Shown: positions 28,531 through 37,992, counted from the first letter of the stretch. The stretch is DNA of 64,000 nt from Sphingobacteriales bacterium (GCA_016711285.1 JADJTG010000013.1:598001-662000); one strand, 5' to 3'. Made by a program: numbers and translations. Notes: a model not told the origin generated them from the sequence alone.

Positions 28531-28550
28531 AACTTTGACAAAGTTGGGCG
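28531..28550. repeat. Second copy of the 20-nt island-boundary sequence
   Basis: AACTTTGACAAAGTTGGGCG, identical to 21692-21711 and in the same orientation; its first 15 bases are palindromic. It lies 22 bases after the stop of the broken T9SS gene and marks the right edge of the decayed stretch. Confidence 0.8.
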
Positions 28551-28676
28551 GTTCAAGGTTAGAGGTAATTCGATACACTTTTGGAATTGTTTGTTTTTGA
28601 GTGTGCAGGGTATTGATGAGTTCTTTAAAAATTTCGGGCGAAAAAGACGGAACGCCGCGACACATCGCATTATAAT

Positions 28677-29678
28677 TTATTTTTGGCGGTGCAGCAAACG
28701 CTCCATCAGCAGTTGTGCAAGTTCCAGATGGCGGCTCGGCAATTGCAGGGCTTCTAATGCCTGCGCTGCCTGCCGATGATATTGTTCGTAGTAGTGGCGG
28801 CAGGCGGTATCGGCTTCGGTTTGTCGGTATAAATTTTTCACTTGCTCAATTTTTTCAGGTGCTGCTGGCTCATTGCCTCCTGTGCTGTAGAGTTGCAATA
28901 TTTTTTGTAATTGAGCGGGAGTGGCATTTTCGCAGGCTTTGATAAAAAGAAGTGTTTTTTTGTTGTTGAGAATATCACCGCCGATGGGTTTTCCGAAATT
29001 TTTTGCATCGCCGTAGCTGTCTAAGTAGTCATCTTGAATTTGAAAAGCGATGCCCAAGTTCAATCCGAAATTGTACCAGTGTTTGGCTTGAGTGGCAGTA
29101 GCACCTCCGCAATACGCACCTATTTCAAAACTCGCCGCCAAAAGTACGGCTGTTTTTAATTCAATCATACGCAGATACGCCGCTTCGCTGATAAGATTTT
29201 GTGTTTCAAAATCCATATCCAACTGCTGCCCTTCGCATACTTCTAAAGCTGCTTTGTTAAATATTTTCAGTAAAACGGGCAATAAATGCTCTGCGCTTTG
29301 TTGCAGATAAGTATATGCCAGCACCAACAAGGCATCGCCCGACAAAATAGCGGTATTCGTGCCATATTGTTTAAAAACGGTAGGCTGTCCGCGTCGCAAA
29401 TCCGACTTGTCCATAATATCATCGTGCAGCAGCGTAAAATTATGAAACAACTCAATCGCCAATGCTGCCGGCAAAGTGGGTGGCGGCAAGGGTTCATCGG
29501 CGGCGGCGATGAGGCAAGCCAAAGGACGCACCCGCTTGGCATCTAAGCCGAGCATATAATCAATGGGTTGGTACAAATGGAGTGGCTCGCGGACAAAAGA
29601 TTGCTGACGGAAATAAGCTTCAAAAATTTGTTGCAGAGCCGTCAGGCGGTCGGCGGCAGAAATAGAAATGATAGACAT
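28677..29678 (-). CDS. Polyprenyl (isoprenyl) diphosphate synthase
   Basis: A trans-prenyltransferase of 333 aa from ATG 29678. Landmarks: GLDAKRVRP for the diphosphate site, first Asp-rich motif LLHDDIMD followed by RRGQPTV, and second motif QIQDDYLD with GKPIGGD. It condenses IPP units into polyprenyl diphosphates for quinones, carotenoids or bactoprenol precursors; chain length cannot be told. An ATG at 29693 exists, but a -7 box covers 29687-29694, so the ATG at 29678 is preferred and the mRNA would be nearly leaderless. Confidence 0.9.
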   Translation of the reverse strand: MSIISISAADRLTALQQIFEAYFRQQSFVREPLHLYQPIDYMLGLDAKRVRPLACLIAAADEPLPPPTLPAALAIELFHNFTLLHDDIMDKSDLRRGQPTVFKQYGTNTAILSGDALLVLAYTYLQQSAEHLLPVLLKIFNKAALEVCEGQQLDMDFETQNLISEAAYLRMIELKTAVLLAASFEIGAYCGGATATQAKHWYNFGLNLGIAFQIQDDYLDSYGDAKNFGKPIGGDILNNKKTLLFIKACENATPAQLQKILQLYSTGGNEPAAPEKIEQVKNLYRQTEADTACRHYYEQYHRQAAQALEALQLPSRHLELAQLLMERLLHRQK

Positions 29679-29686
29679 ATCAAGTG

Positions 29687-29694
29687 CAAACATA
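29687..29694 (-). promoter_or_regulatory. -7 promoter box (minus) overlapping an alternative start
   Basis: CAAACATA on plus reads TATGTTTG on minus, an exact TAnnTTTG. It overlaps the ATG at 29693 and would place transcription start within a few bases of ATG 29678. Confidence 0.5.
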
Positions 29695-29787
29695 CTAAAA
29701 AAGCGGTAGAGCTATTGCACTGCCACTTTTTTAGTATTTATTTTTCCTGACAAGAAAATCAATAATATGTTTTTGAGTATTTTTTAT

Positions 29788-30510
29788 TTATACAGCATAC
29801 ACATGTCGCAAAAATTCCTGCTGTACGGCATCTTCCAAAAACTTACCGCTGTATTGTGCGGTCACGGTGCTGCTGGCAATATCCTGCACGCCGCGTGCTT
29901 GCACACAGAGGTGGTCGGCATTGATGAGTACTGCCACATCTTCACTTTGGAGAGCTGTTTTAAATTCGTGAAGCAGTTGCATCGTCAAACGCTCCTGTAC
30001 TTGTGGCTGTCGGGCATAGTGCTGCACCAAGCGATTAATTTTTGACAAACCCACCACTTTTCCGTTCGGGAAATAAGCGATATGTGCTTTGCCCTGAATA
30101 GGTACAAAATGATGCTCGCAGGTAGAATGGAAAGTGATATTTTTTTCTACGAGCATGTGCTGATAGGCGTAGTGATTATTGAACAAAGTAATTTTCGGGC
30201 GATTATCGGGATTGATACCTGAAAATATTTCCTTCACATACATTTTAGCCACACGATAAGGTGTTCCGGCGAGGCTGTCGTCTTGCAAATCCAAACCGAG
30301 CGTTTCCATAATTGCCTTAAAATGATGCGCTATGATATTTATTTTTTCATCATCACTGCACTCAAAAGCATCGGCACGCAGAGCAATGCCCGCATTACCT
30401 GAGAAATGTGCATCGCCCAAAGATTCAAATTGTTCTAAAGTATGATGTAAAGGCTTTAGCGTATCATTGTCGGGCTGGATAGTATTGGAAGATGGAAGCG
30501 GTGGTGTCAT
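29788..30510 (-). CDS. folE: GTP cyclohydrolase I
   Basis: A 240-aa protein from ATG 30510. It converts GTP to dihydroneopterin triphosphate, the first step of folate/pterin synthesis. The zinc site is intact: the Cys and His of STCEHHFVP (near residue 130) and the later Cys in LCVQARGVQD. GLSKINRLV and RLTMQ are family signatures. An in-frame ATG at 30564 would add 18 hydrophobic, AT-encoded residues and is not preferred. Not clustered with other fol genes. Confidence 0.93.
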   Translation of the reverse strand: MTPPLPSSNTIQPDNDTLKPLHHTLEQFESLGDAHFSGNAGIALRADAFECSDDEKINIIAHHFKAIMETLGLDLQDDSLAGTPYRVAKMYVKEIFSGINPDNRPKITLFNNHYAYQHMLVEKNITFHSTCEHHFVPIQGKAHIAYFPNGKVVGLSKINRLVQHYARQPQVQERLTMQLLHEFKTALQSEDVAVLINADHLCVQARGVQDIASSTVTAQYSGKFLEDAVQQEFLRHVYAV

Positions 30511-30720
30511 TGATGAATAAAATAAAAATATAAAAATTTTAGCGAAGGGTAAAGGCAGCGACAAATAATTTTTATAAAAAAAAGAGATATAAATAATAGA
30601 TAATCGGGAGCGTTATCAAACACAATTATCTTTTTTAAAGTATTTAAAAGTATGGCAATATTTTAAACCAACATTTTTTCAAAAAGTTCAGCAATTGAGA
30701 CTGTAAAGGCTGCCAAAAAG

Positions 30721-32841
30721 TTACATACTATGTATTTTTGTTGATAAAGCAGGGTTTTCGGAGATATTTTTTGTATAAAAGGTTTCAAAAAATTTGTATA
30801 ATTCCTGTTGAGCACGCATTGATTTTTCGTTATTTTTTCTTTTTTTATATTCGTTGCTGAGTTCTTTATTCCAGATACGCGCCTTGATGTTATCGCGCCA
30901 TTCTATTTCAAGTACCTCTATAATATGTTGTTGCAAATCGGGGTTTTTGATAGGGCACATTACTTCTATACGATTGTCTAAATTGCGCCGCATTAAATCC
31001 GCCGAGCCGATATAGATATGATTTTCGCCGTTGATATTGAAATGATACATGCGAGCGTGCTCCAAAAAATTATCCAGCAGCCCGAAAGCCTGTATATTTT
31101 TACTGAATTTTTGTTGTGGCACAAGGGAGCAAATGCTGCGTACCATCAGCCGAATTTTCACACCGGCGGCGTTGGCTTCGTATAGTTTTTTGATAATATT
31201 TTCATCAACCAAACTATTTACTTTGAGTGTGATAGAAACATTTTTTCCGCTTTTAGCTGTTTTAACGGCTTTGGCGAGCAGTTTGTTAAATTCGTTGCGC
31301 AACGAAAAAGGAGCTACCCACAAATGTTTGAAATGAAAACTATACAAGGACATATTATCTTCAAAAAATTCAAACAATTTCTGTACTTCTCTGCAAATAT
31401 CGCGCTGCGAGGTCATCAGCATGTGGTCGGCATAAATAGAAGAAGTAGCTTCGTTGAAATTACCCGTACTGATGCCGACAAAGGCTTCTTCATTATTGTG
31501 TTCTTTGCGCTCTATCAATACCACTTTGGCGTGTACTTTCAGTCCTTTTACGCCATAAATCACCTGTACGCCCGATGCCTTTAATTTATCCGCCCAATAA
31601 ATATTTGCTTCTTCGTCAAATCGTGCCTGCAACTCTGCAATAACGACTACTTTCTTGCCATTTTGTACAGCATTAATCAAAGCACCCATTACATTGGATA
31701 GCTGCGCCACGCGGTAATAAGTAGAATAAATAGCGGTAACGTGCGGGTCAATGGCGGCTTCGCGCAATAGGTCGAGAAAATAAGTAAAAGATTGGTAAGG
31801 AAAAGATAGCAGTATATCTTTTTGGCGCAATACTGCCATAATGCTGCGTTTGCTGTGCAAATAAGGGTGCGGCAGCGTGGGAAGTGGCGGATATTTGAGG
31901 TGAGAGCTGTGCGGCGGCGGCGGAAATTTGATAAAATCTTTGAAATTGTGGTAGCGTCCGCCGGAAATAATAGCATCTAATTTTTTGAGTTTCATTTTTT
32001 TGATAACAAACTGCTTAAAATCTTCGGGCATTTGTTTGTCAAAAACCAAGCGGGTGGGGTCGGCGGTTTCGCGTCTTTTGAGGCTGCTTTTGAGGGTTTC
32101 GAGCAAGTTGAGCAAAATATCGTTGTCAATATCCAATTCTGCGCCGCGTGTTACTTTGATGGTGTATGCTTCGGCATAATCAAAATCGTAAATGCTGTAC
32201 ATAGCATCAATATTGTAGCGGATTACATCATCTAACAAAATAATACAATGCTGTTTTGGAGCGGCGGGCAGCACCAAAAATCGCGGCACATGGATAGGAA
32301 TTTCAAGGGCGGAATAATGTTTGACGGTATTACCGTTGTCAAGGTGCTTGATTAAGCGAATGGCTAAATAGATGGTTTGGTCTTTGAGTTCGGGGAATTG
32401 TCGTTTTTCGGCGAGCATAATCGGAAACAAAGTAGGTCGCACTTTTTCCTGAAAATAACTTTTTACAAAAGCTCCCTGCTCGGCATTAAGTTGAGTTTCG
32501 TTGAGCATAACTATATTATGCTTTTCGAGTTCTTCCACAATTTGCTTAAACGCTTTTTCAAAGCGATCGCGCAGCCTCAATACTATTGCCTGCACCGCTT
32601 CGAGGAGTTCGCGGGGGTGGCTGTTAAAAAACACATTTGCTTCGGCACCCAATTTGCTCATTTTTTTCAAATAATCCACGCGCACCCGATAAAATTCATC
32701 TTGGTTATTAGAAAAAATACCCAAAAACTTCACCCGCTCCAAAATAGGCACGGTGGGGTCTTCGGCTTCCTGAAGCACTCTTTCATTAAAAGCCAGCCAA
32801 GCGATGTCGCGATAGATAAAACGTTGAGCAGCAGCAGACAT
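30721..32841 (-). CDS. ppk1: Polyphosphate kinase 1
   Basis: A 706-aa protein matching PPK1 from end to end: N-domain YRDIAWLAFNERVLQEAED, head domain, and two catalytic phospholipase-D-like domains. The autophosphorylated His lies in VHAKVVLIER (near residue 435); the second active-site His is in EHARMYHFN (near 593), and GSADLMRRNLDNR completes the site. It makes inorganic polyphosphate from ATP. No adjacent ppx or phosphate-uptake gene. The promoter box at 32867-32874 lies 26 bases upstream. Confidence 0.96.
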   Translation of the reverse strand: MSAAAQRFIYRDIAWLAFNERVLQEAEDPTVPILERVKFLGIFSNNQDEFYRVRVDYLKKMSKLGAEANVFFNSHPRELLEAVQAIVLRLRDRFEKAFKQIVEELEKHNIVMLNETQLNAEQGAFVKSYFQEKVRPTLFPIMLAEKRQFPELKDQTIYLAIRLIKHLDNGNTVKHYSALEIPIHVPRFLVLPAAPKQHCIILLDDVIRYNIDAMYSIYDFDYAEAYTIKVTRGAELDIDNDILLNLLETLKSSLKRRETADPTRLVFDKQMPEDFKQFVIKKMKLKKLDAIISGGRYHNFKDFIKFPPPPHSSHLKYPPLPTLPHPYLHSKRSIMAVLRQKDILLSFPYQSFTYFLDLLREAAIDPHVTAIYSTYYRVAQLSNVMGALINAVQNGKKVVVIAELQARFDEEANIYWADKLKASGVQVIYGVKGLKVHAKVVLIERKEHNNEEAFVGISTGNFNEATSSIYADHMLMTSQRDICREVQKLFEFFEDNMSLYSFHFKHLWVAPFSLRNEFNKLLAKAVKTAKSGKNVSITLKVNSLVDENIIKKLYEANAAGVKIRLMVRSICSLVPQQKFSKNIQAFGLLDNFLEHARMYHFNINGENHIYIGSADLMRRNLDNRIEVMCPIKNPDLQQHIIEVLEIEWRDNIKARIWNKELSNEYKKRKNNEKSMRAQQELYKFFETFYTKNISENPALSTKIHSM

Positions 32842-32866
32842 AAAAAAAGGGAGAGTTGTTATCAGG

Positions 32867-32874
32867 CAAAAATA
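32867..32874 (-). promoter_or_regulatory. -7 promoter box (minus) of ppk1
   Basis: CAAAAATA on plus reads TATTTTTG on minus, an exact TAnnTTTG with a leader of about 20 nt. Confidence 0.5.
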
Positions 32875-33069
32875 ATAAAGTTATTCGGATACCAACAACG
32901 AAGAGTATCACGATAATATTGTCGGGCTGTCCTGCAAAATAAGTTGTACTTTGGCAAAAGAAATCAGAAATAAGAGCCGTATTGATACGAATAAATGCAC
33001 ATTTTACAACACATCACAAAAAAGATACATTATTTTTTGTAAAAAATTTTTACTGATAAATAAAATATT

Positions 33070-33077
33070 TACCTTTG
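33070..33077 (+). promoter_or_regulatory. -7 promoter box TACCTTTG of rplS
   Basis: Exact TAnnTTTG, 40 bases before the rplS ATG. The rest of the 32875-33069 gap shows nothing else. Confidence 0.6.
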
Positions 33078-33116
33078 CACCTCAATTCTTTATTCAGCAT
33101 ATAAAATTTCGGATAT

Positions 33117-33527
33117 ATGGAATCCCTAAAAATAGTCAAAGAAGGTTCGGAAGTAACTTTATCTCACACTGATTTTGTCAATAAAAGTTTAGCACCTACG
33201 ACTTCACACCCCGATTTTAAATCTGGTGATAATATTTCGGTATATTACAAAATCATCGAAGGCGGCAAAGAGCGTATCCAGATGTTTCGCGGCGATGTGA
33301 TACAAATAAAAGGCTCAAAAGGCAGCCACACACAAACCTTTACGGTGCGCAAAGTATCGAGTGGTATCGGAGTAGAGCGTATTTTTCCGATGTACTCCCC
33401 GAATATCGACAAAATAGAAGTAAATAAAAGAGGTAAAGTGCGCCGTGCACGCTTATTTTATTTGCGCGAAGCCAAAGGAAAAGACGCGCGCATCAAGGAG
33501 AAAAAATTCACAAAAAAATCGCAATAG
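33117..33527 (+). CDS. rplS: 50S ribosomal protein L19
   Basis: A 136-aa protein. Core L19 signatures are [50 protein letters not shown] and [10 protein letters not shown]. The N-terminal 25 residues and basic C-terminal tail are slightly longer than in E. coli, as is usual in Bacteroidota. L19 lies at the 30S-50S interface. Monocistronic here, with its own promoter box and terminator, and not in the usual rpsP-rimM-trmD-rplS order. Confidence 0.96.
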   Translation: MESLKIVKEGSEVTLSHTDFVNKSLAPTTSHPDFKSGDNISVYYKIIEGGKERIQMFRGDVIQIKGSKGSHTQTFTVRKVSSGIGVERIFPMYSPNIDKIEVNKRGKVRRARLFYLREAKGKDARIKEKKFTKKSQ

Positions 33528-33555
33528 TTTCGTTTTTTTTGCTGATATAAATATT

Positions 33556-33596
33556 AAAAAACTCCCTTTGGCTGTCGGGCTTAAGGGAGTTTTTTT
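33556..33596 (+). terminator. Intrinsic terminator of rplS
   Basis: A 13-bp stem AAAAAACTCCCTT / AAGGGAGTTTTTT with a 14-nt loop and a T7 tract, about 30 bases after the stop. Confidence 0.9.
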
Positions 33597-33673
33597 GTAA
33601 TTTTATTCACCGAAAAAAAATGCTGACCGAAGCAAATTTTTTGAGTATATCCCACGTTTATACGGCAAGAGTG

Positions 33674-33681
33674 TATTTTTG
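33674..33681 (+). promoter_or_regulatory. -7 promoter box TATTTTTG of mrdA
   Basis: Exact TAnnTTTG, 66 bases before the GTG start. Confidence 0.5.
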
Positions 33682-33747
33682 CAATTTCAGCAAACAACAA
33701 CATATTATAACAGCTAAGTTTTTGTTTTTTTTCTACATTTACAAACG

Positions 33748-35646
33748 GTGAGCAATTCAGATAAAAACAGGCAATATATCATCATCGCTGTTTTTTCCTT
33801 GGCAGCGTTGATACTCATCTCGCGTTTGTTTTGGATGCAGGTGATGGACGAAACCTATCAGGAATTAGCGGATAACAATGCAGTAAAAAAAATAACAATA
33901 TATCCTTCGCGCGGCAATATCAGCGACCGCGAAGGGCTGTTGCTGGTAGAGAATATTCCGGTATATGAGTTGGAGGTTATCCCGTCAAAGGTAAAAAACA
34001 TAGATACGCTGAAATTCTGTCGTTTGCTGGGCATTGCGCCAAATGATTTTACAGATATTATGCAGAAGGCAAAAAAATACTCGCGCCACAAAGCCTCTGT
34101 TTTTTTATCCAACATTACACCCGACCAATACGCTTCCATACAAGAATATTTATATCAGTTTTCGGGTTTTCGGGCACAGGTTCGCACGATGCGCAATTAT
34201 CCGTATCATAGTGCAGCCCATGTATTGGGGTATTTGGGCGAGGTAAGCCAGCAGGAATTAGATACTTCACAATATTACGATATGGGCGATTTTGTGGGAG
34301 TGAGCGGTATCGAAAAAAACTATGAAAATGAGTTGCGCGGCATAAAAGGTGAACGCTATGTGGTGGTAGATGTATTGAATCGGGAGAAAAAAACTTTTAA
34401 AAACGGACAATTAGACAGAGATGTAGAAATCGGAAAAGATTTGCAGCTTACTTTGGATATTGTATTGCAGGAATATGGCGAAGCACTGATGCAAAATAAA
34501 CGCGGTGCCATTGTAGCTATAGAGCCGAGCAGCGGCGAAATTCTGGCTTTGGTGAGCAGTCCCACCTACGACCCCAATTTGCTCACGGGGCGCGAGCGGG
34601 GCGGTCATTTCAGAGATTTGGAAAGACACCCGCACAAACCTTTGTTTAATCGTCCTTTGCAAGCCAAATACCCGCCGGGTTCTACACTAAAGCCCTTAGT
34701 GGGACTGATAGCTTTAGATGAGGGGGTAATTACACCCAACACCGGATTTCCTTGTGGTGGCGGCTATCGGGTAGGCAACAAGTGGCTTCGTTGTTCCCAC
34801 TCCCACTATTCGGCACGCAACATTCAGCAAGCCATCAAAGAATCCTGCAACCCTTATTTTTGGCAAACTTTCCGCAATATTATTGAAAACCCCCGTTACA
34901 ACTCGCCCTCAGAAGCCTTAGACAATTGGGGGTTATATTTGAATAATTTCGGTATCGGTAAATCCATAAAAGTAGATTTACCCAATGCTGTAGTAGGCAA
35001 TGTTCCAAGTTCGGCGTATTACACCAAGTTATATGGAGGCAAACGCCGTTGGGGAGCTACTACGATTATTTCGTTAGGCATTGGGCAGGGCGAATTAACG
35101 GTGACACCGCTTGAATTAGCCAATTATGTATCCATTATTGCGAATAAAGGCTCTTATTTTTATCCGCATGTTGTAAAAAATCATAAAAAACTATTAGGAG
35201 ATAAAAGTATTTATGCAGTTCGTAATATGGTGCAGTCCAAAGTAGAAAATATATGGTCGGTGATAGAAGGCATGGCGATGGTGGTAGATTATAACTGGAC
35301 GGGTATTTACAACAAAGACTTGGGAATATGCGGAAAAACGGGAACAGCACAAAATCCGGGCGGCAAAGACCACTCCCTTTTTATTGGGTTTGCACCGCGC
35401 CAAGACCCTAAAATTGCCATTGCAGTAGTAGTAGAAAATAGCGGTTTTGGAGCAGAATTTGCCGCACCTATTGCGAGCTTGATGATGGAAAAATACATCA
35501 ACGACTCCATTCCGAAAGAGCGAAAATGGACAGAAACCCGAATGAAAAATATAGATTTAATCAATCCGAAAGTACAACAATTTCCGTTGCGCCGCAGCAA
35601 TGATACACTGTTAACGGAGGAAGAAAACCAAGAAATAATAGATTAA
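33748..35646 (+). CDS. mrdA: Penicillin-binding protein 2 (cell elongation transpeptidase)
   Basis: A 632-aa class B PBP. One N-terminal membrane anchor (residues 10-30), dimerisation/pedestal domain with SRGNISDREG and GVSGIEKNYE.EL.G, then a transpeptidase domain. Active-site motifs are S-T-L-K (near residue 312, in PPGSTLKPL), S-C-N (in KESCNPYF) and K-T-G-T (near 530). It cross-links septum-independent peptidoglycan in the periplasm, normally with RodA. Start GTG at 33748; no in-frame ATG upstream. mreB/C/D and rodA are not adjacent, so the usual elongasome cluster is split here. Confidence 0.93.
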   Translation: MSNSDKNRQYIIIAVFSLAALILISRLFWMQVMDETYQELADNNAVKKITIYPSRGNISDREGLLLVENIPVYELEVIPSKVKNIDTLKFCRLLGIAPNDFTDIMQKAKKYSRHKASVFLSNITPDQYASIQEYLYQFSGFRAQVRTMRNYPYHSAAHVLGYLGEVSQQELDTSQYYDMGDFVGVSGIEKNYENELRGIKGERYVVVDVLNREKKTFKNGQLDRDVEIGKDLQLTLDIVLQEYGEALMQNKRGAIVAIEPSSGEILALVSSPTYDPNLLTGRERGGHFRDLERHPHKPLFNRPLQAKYPPGSTLKPLVGLIALDEGVITPNTGFPCGGGYRVGNKWLRCSHSHYSARNIQQAIKESCNPYFWQTFRNIIENPRYNSPSEALDNWGLYLNNFGIGKSIKVDLPNAVVGNVPSSAYYTKLYGGKRRWGATTIISLGIGQGELTVTPLELANYVSIIANKGSYFYPHVVKNHKKLLGDKSIYAVRNMVQSKVENIWSVIEGMAMVVDYNWTGIYNKDLGICGKTGTAQNPGGKDHSLFIGFAPRQDPKIAIAVVVENSGFGAEFAAPIASLMMEKYINDSIPKERKWTETRMKNIDLINPKVQQFPLRRSNDTLLTEEENQEIID

Positions 35647-35718
35647 ATACAACTGTGTGAAAATGAGTTAAAAAAAATATAAAATCGCCAAAATAAAGAC
35701 AGCAGTAAATGAAACCTG

Positions 35719-35726
35719 TATATTTG
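35719..35726 (+). promoter_or_regulatory. -7 promoter box TATATTTG (first of two)
   Basis: Exact TAnnTTTG, 200 bases before the ATG at 35919. Confidence 0.4.
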
Positions 35727-35752
35727 TGACATTATCAATAAGTTCTTGTAGA

Positions 35753-35760
35753 TACTTTTG
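35753..35760 (+). promoter_or_regulatory. -7 promoter box TACTTTTG (second of two)
   Basis: Exact TAnnTTTG, 166 bases before the ATG at 35919. The gap 35647-35918 is otherwise AT-rich and featureless; a short direct repeat TTAAAAATTATAAA occurs twice within it. Confidence 0.4.
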
Positions 35761-35918
35761 CTATGTTTTTTTATAAAGCATTGATTTAGAATATTTTGTT
35801 TTTTTTTGATAAAAAAGCACATTATTATTATTCGCACCCTTATCAATTTTTTAAAAATTATAAATGCATTTGTAAAAGGGGATTCATTGTATTATTTCTT
35901 AAAAATTATAAAATCTAT

Positions 35919-37109
35919 ATGATAAAAAAAATTTTGACGTACTTACTGTGTTTTTTTGCAGCCGTAGGTATGCAAGCCCAAAACTTAATAGTGGATTCTA
36001 CTACAGAATGTGACGAAAATACTAACACTTTTACTTATATAGCGGTTATCAGTGGCGGTAGCGGCGAATATTTATATAGTTTAGATGGCGGCGACCCCGA
36101 AAATGTACCCACCCACCCCGATAACCCCAATCAAGGATTATTGCAAATTCCGGGTTTATTGTCTGATGGTACGAATGTAAACTATTTATCCGTTATAGAT
36201 GCCGAAACCAACGAATCTGTGAATATAGAAATATCCGAAGACTGTGTAAAAACCATCATTTTATCCGACTACAACACCGTTTGCGACGACCCGACAGGTA
36301 CTACTACTATTATTGTTTTCATTAATGAGGGCAGTGGCAACTATCAGGTATCGCTGCACGGAGAAAATGTAAATGTAGTGCCAAATCCCAATGCACAGCC
36401 CAGCGGAGCTATTGCCACTGTTATCTGGCCTACTGCCACTGCACCCGAAGACAGCATCTACGACATTGAAATATTAGACCTTACTACCAACAATAAAAAC
36501 ACCCTCCACATGCCCGCCGATATTTGCAAAGACCCATCTAACTCTGATACGCCGCCTGTATTTTCTAATGTCAATGCCGCTTCAACCGACAATGCCACCG
36601 CCCTCATCACTTGGACGGGCAGTAACGAAACAACCGTAGATTATTATGTTATTCAAACTTCTACCGACTCCATCAACTTCACTTCTATAGATACACTGCA
36701 AACTTTGAGCGGCACTGCTGCCAATACCTACACATTCAGCGATACCCAGCCCGCCGAAATTTGCCAACAATATTATCAGATTTTATGGGTGGACAACAGC
36801 GGAACTGTACACAATGTATCCAATGCACCTTTGAGTGTAACGATAAATGAATTTTGCGAAGAAAGCGTATCATTATACCTCAATCCAAACACCAAAAGCA
36901 ATGGCGTGCAGATTAAATTAATAGACACTGAAAACGCAAAATTGCGCATTTTTGACGTATTAGGGCAACTGGCACGCGAAGAAAACAATATTCCGAACGG
37001 AGTTTATTCCATAGAGCAAGGCACTCTGAGCGAAGGTATTTATATTTTACACATCAGCACTGCCCAAAAAGAATACACTTTTAAGGTACAGTTGTTCTCT
37101 GTAAAATAA
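35919..37109 (+). CDS. T9SS-secreted beta-sandwich protein
   Basis: A 396-aa protein from ATG 35919: a Lys-rich n-region, a hydrophobic core and AQ cleavage (residues 1-20). The start at 35796 would add 41 AT-encoded residues and spoil the signal peptide. Two similar beta modules follow (both with a D..T.C DE/DD.T.T.T pattern, about 24-105 and 106-195), then a fibronectin-like domain (ALITWTGSNETTVDYYVIQTS..) and a T9SS type A sorting domain at 320-396. Function unknown; probably a small surface or extracellular protein. It is convergent with prmC. Confidence 0.8.
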   Translation: MIKKILTYLLCFFAAVGMQAQNLIVDSTTECDENTNTFTYIAVISGGSGEYLYSLDGGDPENVPTHPDNPNQGLLQIPGLLSDGTNVNYLSVIDAETNESVNIEISEDCVKTIILSDYNTVCDDPTGTTTIIVFINEGSGNYQVSLHGENVNVVPNPNAQPSGAIATVIWPTATAPEDSIYDIEILDLTTNNKNTLHMPADICKDPSNSDTPPVFSNVNAASTDNATALITWTGSNETTVDYYVIQTSTDSINFTSIDTLQTLSGTAANTYTFSDTQPAEICQQYYQILWVDNSGTVHNVSNAPLSVTINEFCEESVSLYLNPNTKSNGVQIKLIDTENAKLRIFDVLGQLAREENNIPNGVYSIEQGTLSEGIYILHISTAQKEYTFKVQLFSVK

Positions 37110-37123
37110 TAATACAATACACA

Positions 37124-37981
37124 TCAACCCTGCCATTGCGCCCGAACCATGCGGGGTTTTTGTTGCATATCCTGTTTCAGAACAACATCATCAAAGCCCA
37201 TCTTTTGAAGCAATTGCACCACCGCATCAGCGCGATATTCATTGACTTCAAAAAACAAATAAGCCCCTTGCCTGAGATGGCGGCAGGCAAAACGGCTGAT
37301 ATGCTCGTAAAAAATTAAAGGCTGATGATCGGGTACAAATAAAGCCATATACGGCTCATAATTGAGTACCTGCGGCGGCATTAAATACTCCTCGCTATGC
37401 GGAATATAAGGTGGGTTGCTCACGATGATGTCAAAATTGCCTTTGAGCATTTCGGCTTGTGTCAAAATGTCGTTTTGTACTGCCTCCACCGGCAAATTCA
37501 GCCGTGCGGCATTGGCACGCACCACCGCCAAAGCCGTCTCGCTGCTGTCGGTGGCAAGCACCTGCGCCTGCGGCAAGTGCTGTTGAAGAGCCAACGCCAA
37601 GCAACCACTGCCTGTGCCGATGTCCAAAATACGGCTTATATGGTGGTCGGTGGTGGCGGTTTCTAATATCCAGTACAACAATTCTTCGGTTTCGGGGCGC
37701 GGAATTAATACGGCTTCATTGACCTCCAATACCAAACCGCCAAATTCGGCTTTGCCCAAAATATATTGTATGGGGCGATGCGCCTGCAACTGCTCCAAAA
37801 TACCCGACAAACGTTGATTTTCCGGCTCGCTGATGCTGCGCAAAGGATTGAGCAAAAGGTCTATTTTGGGCAATTGTAAGGTTTCTTCCAAAACCCACGC
37901 CGTAATCTGTTCAATTTCGGAAGGTGTGTAGTGTAAAGCAAGCGTTTGGCGATAGCGGCGTTTGAGGTCGCGGAGGTTCAT
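37124..37981 (-). CDS. prmC: Peptide chain release factor N5-glutamine methyltransferase
   Basis: A 285-aa protein from ATG 37981. It methylates the Gln of the GGQ motif in release factors with S-adenosylmethionine. Landmarks: N-terminal helical domain, LIPRPETEEL, ILDIGTGSGCLALAL for SAM binding, and the substrate motif SNPPYIP (near residue 185). An in-frame ATG at 38047 is unlikely because a -7 promoter box lies at 37985-37992, between it and the chosen start, making the mRNA essentially leaderless. Confidence 0.93.
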   Translation of the reverse strand: MNLRDLKRRYRQTLALHYTPSEIEQITAWVLEETLQLPKIDLLLNPLRSISEPENQRLSGILEQLQAHRPIQYILGKAEFGGLVLEVNEAVLIPRPETEELLYWILETATTDHHISRILDIGTGSGCLALALQQHLPQAQVLATDSSETALAVVRANAARLNLPVEAVQNDILTQAEMLKGNFDIIVSNPPYIPHSEEYLMPPQVLNYEPYMALFVPDHQPLIFYEHISRFACRHLRQGAYLFFEVNEYRADAVVQLLQKMGFDDVVLKQDMQQKPRMVRAQWQG

Positions 37982-37984
37982 ACT

Positions 37985-37992
37985 CAAATATA
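37985..37992 (-). promoter_or_regulatory. -7 promoter box (minus) abutting the prmC start
   Basis: CAAATATA on plus reads TATATTTG on minus, an exact TAnnTTTG ending 4 bases from the prmC ATG. The following 260 bases (37993-38253) hold nothing I can recognise. Confidence 0.5.

Noticed and set aside
32951..33172. Plus-strand 73-codon frame ahead of rplS
   Set aside because: It overlaps the rplS start in another frame, contains the rplS promoter box, and its translation is typical of AT-rich DNA.
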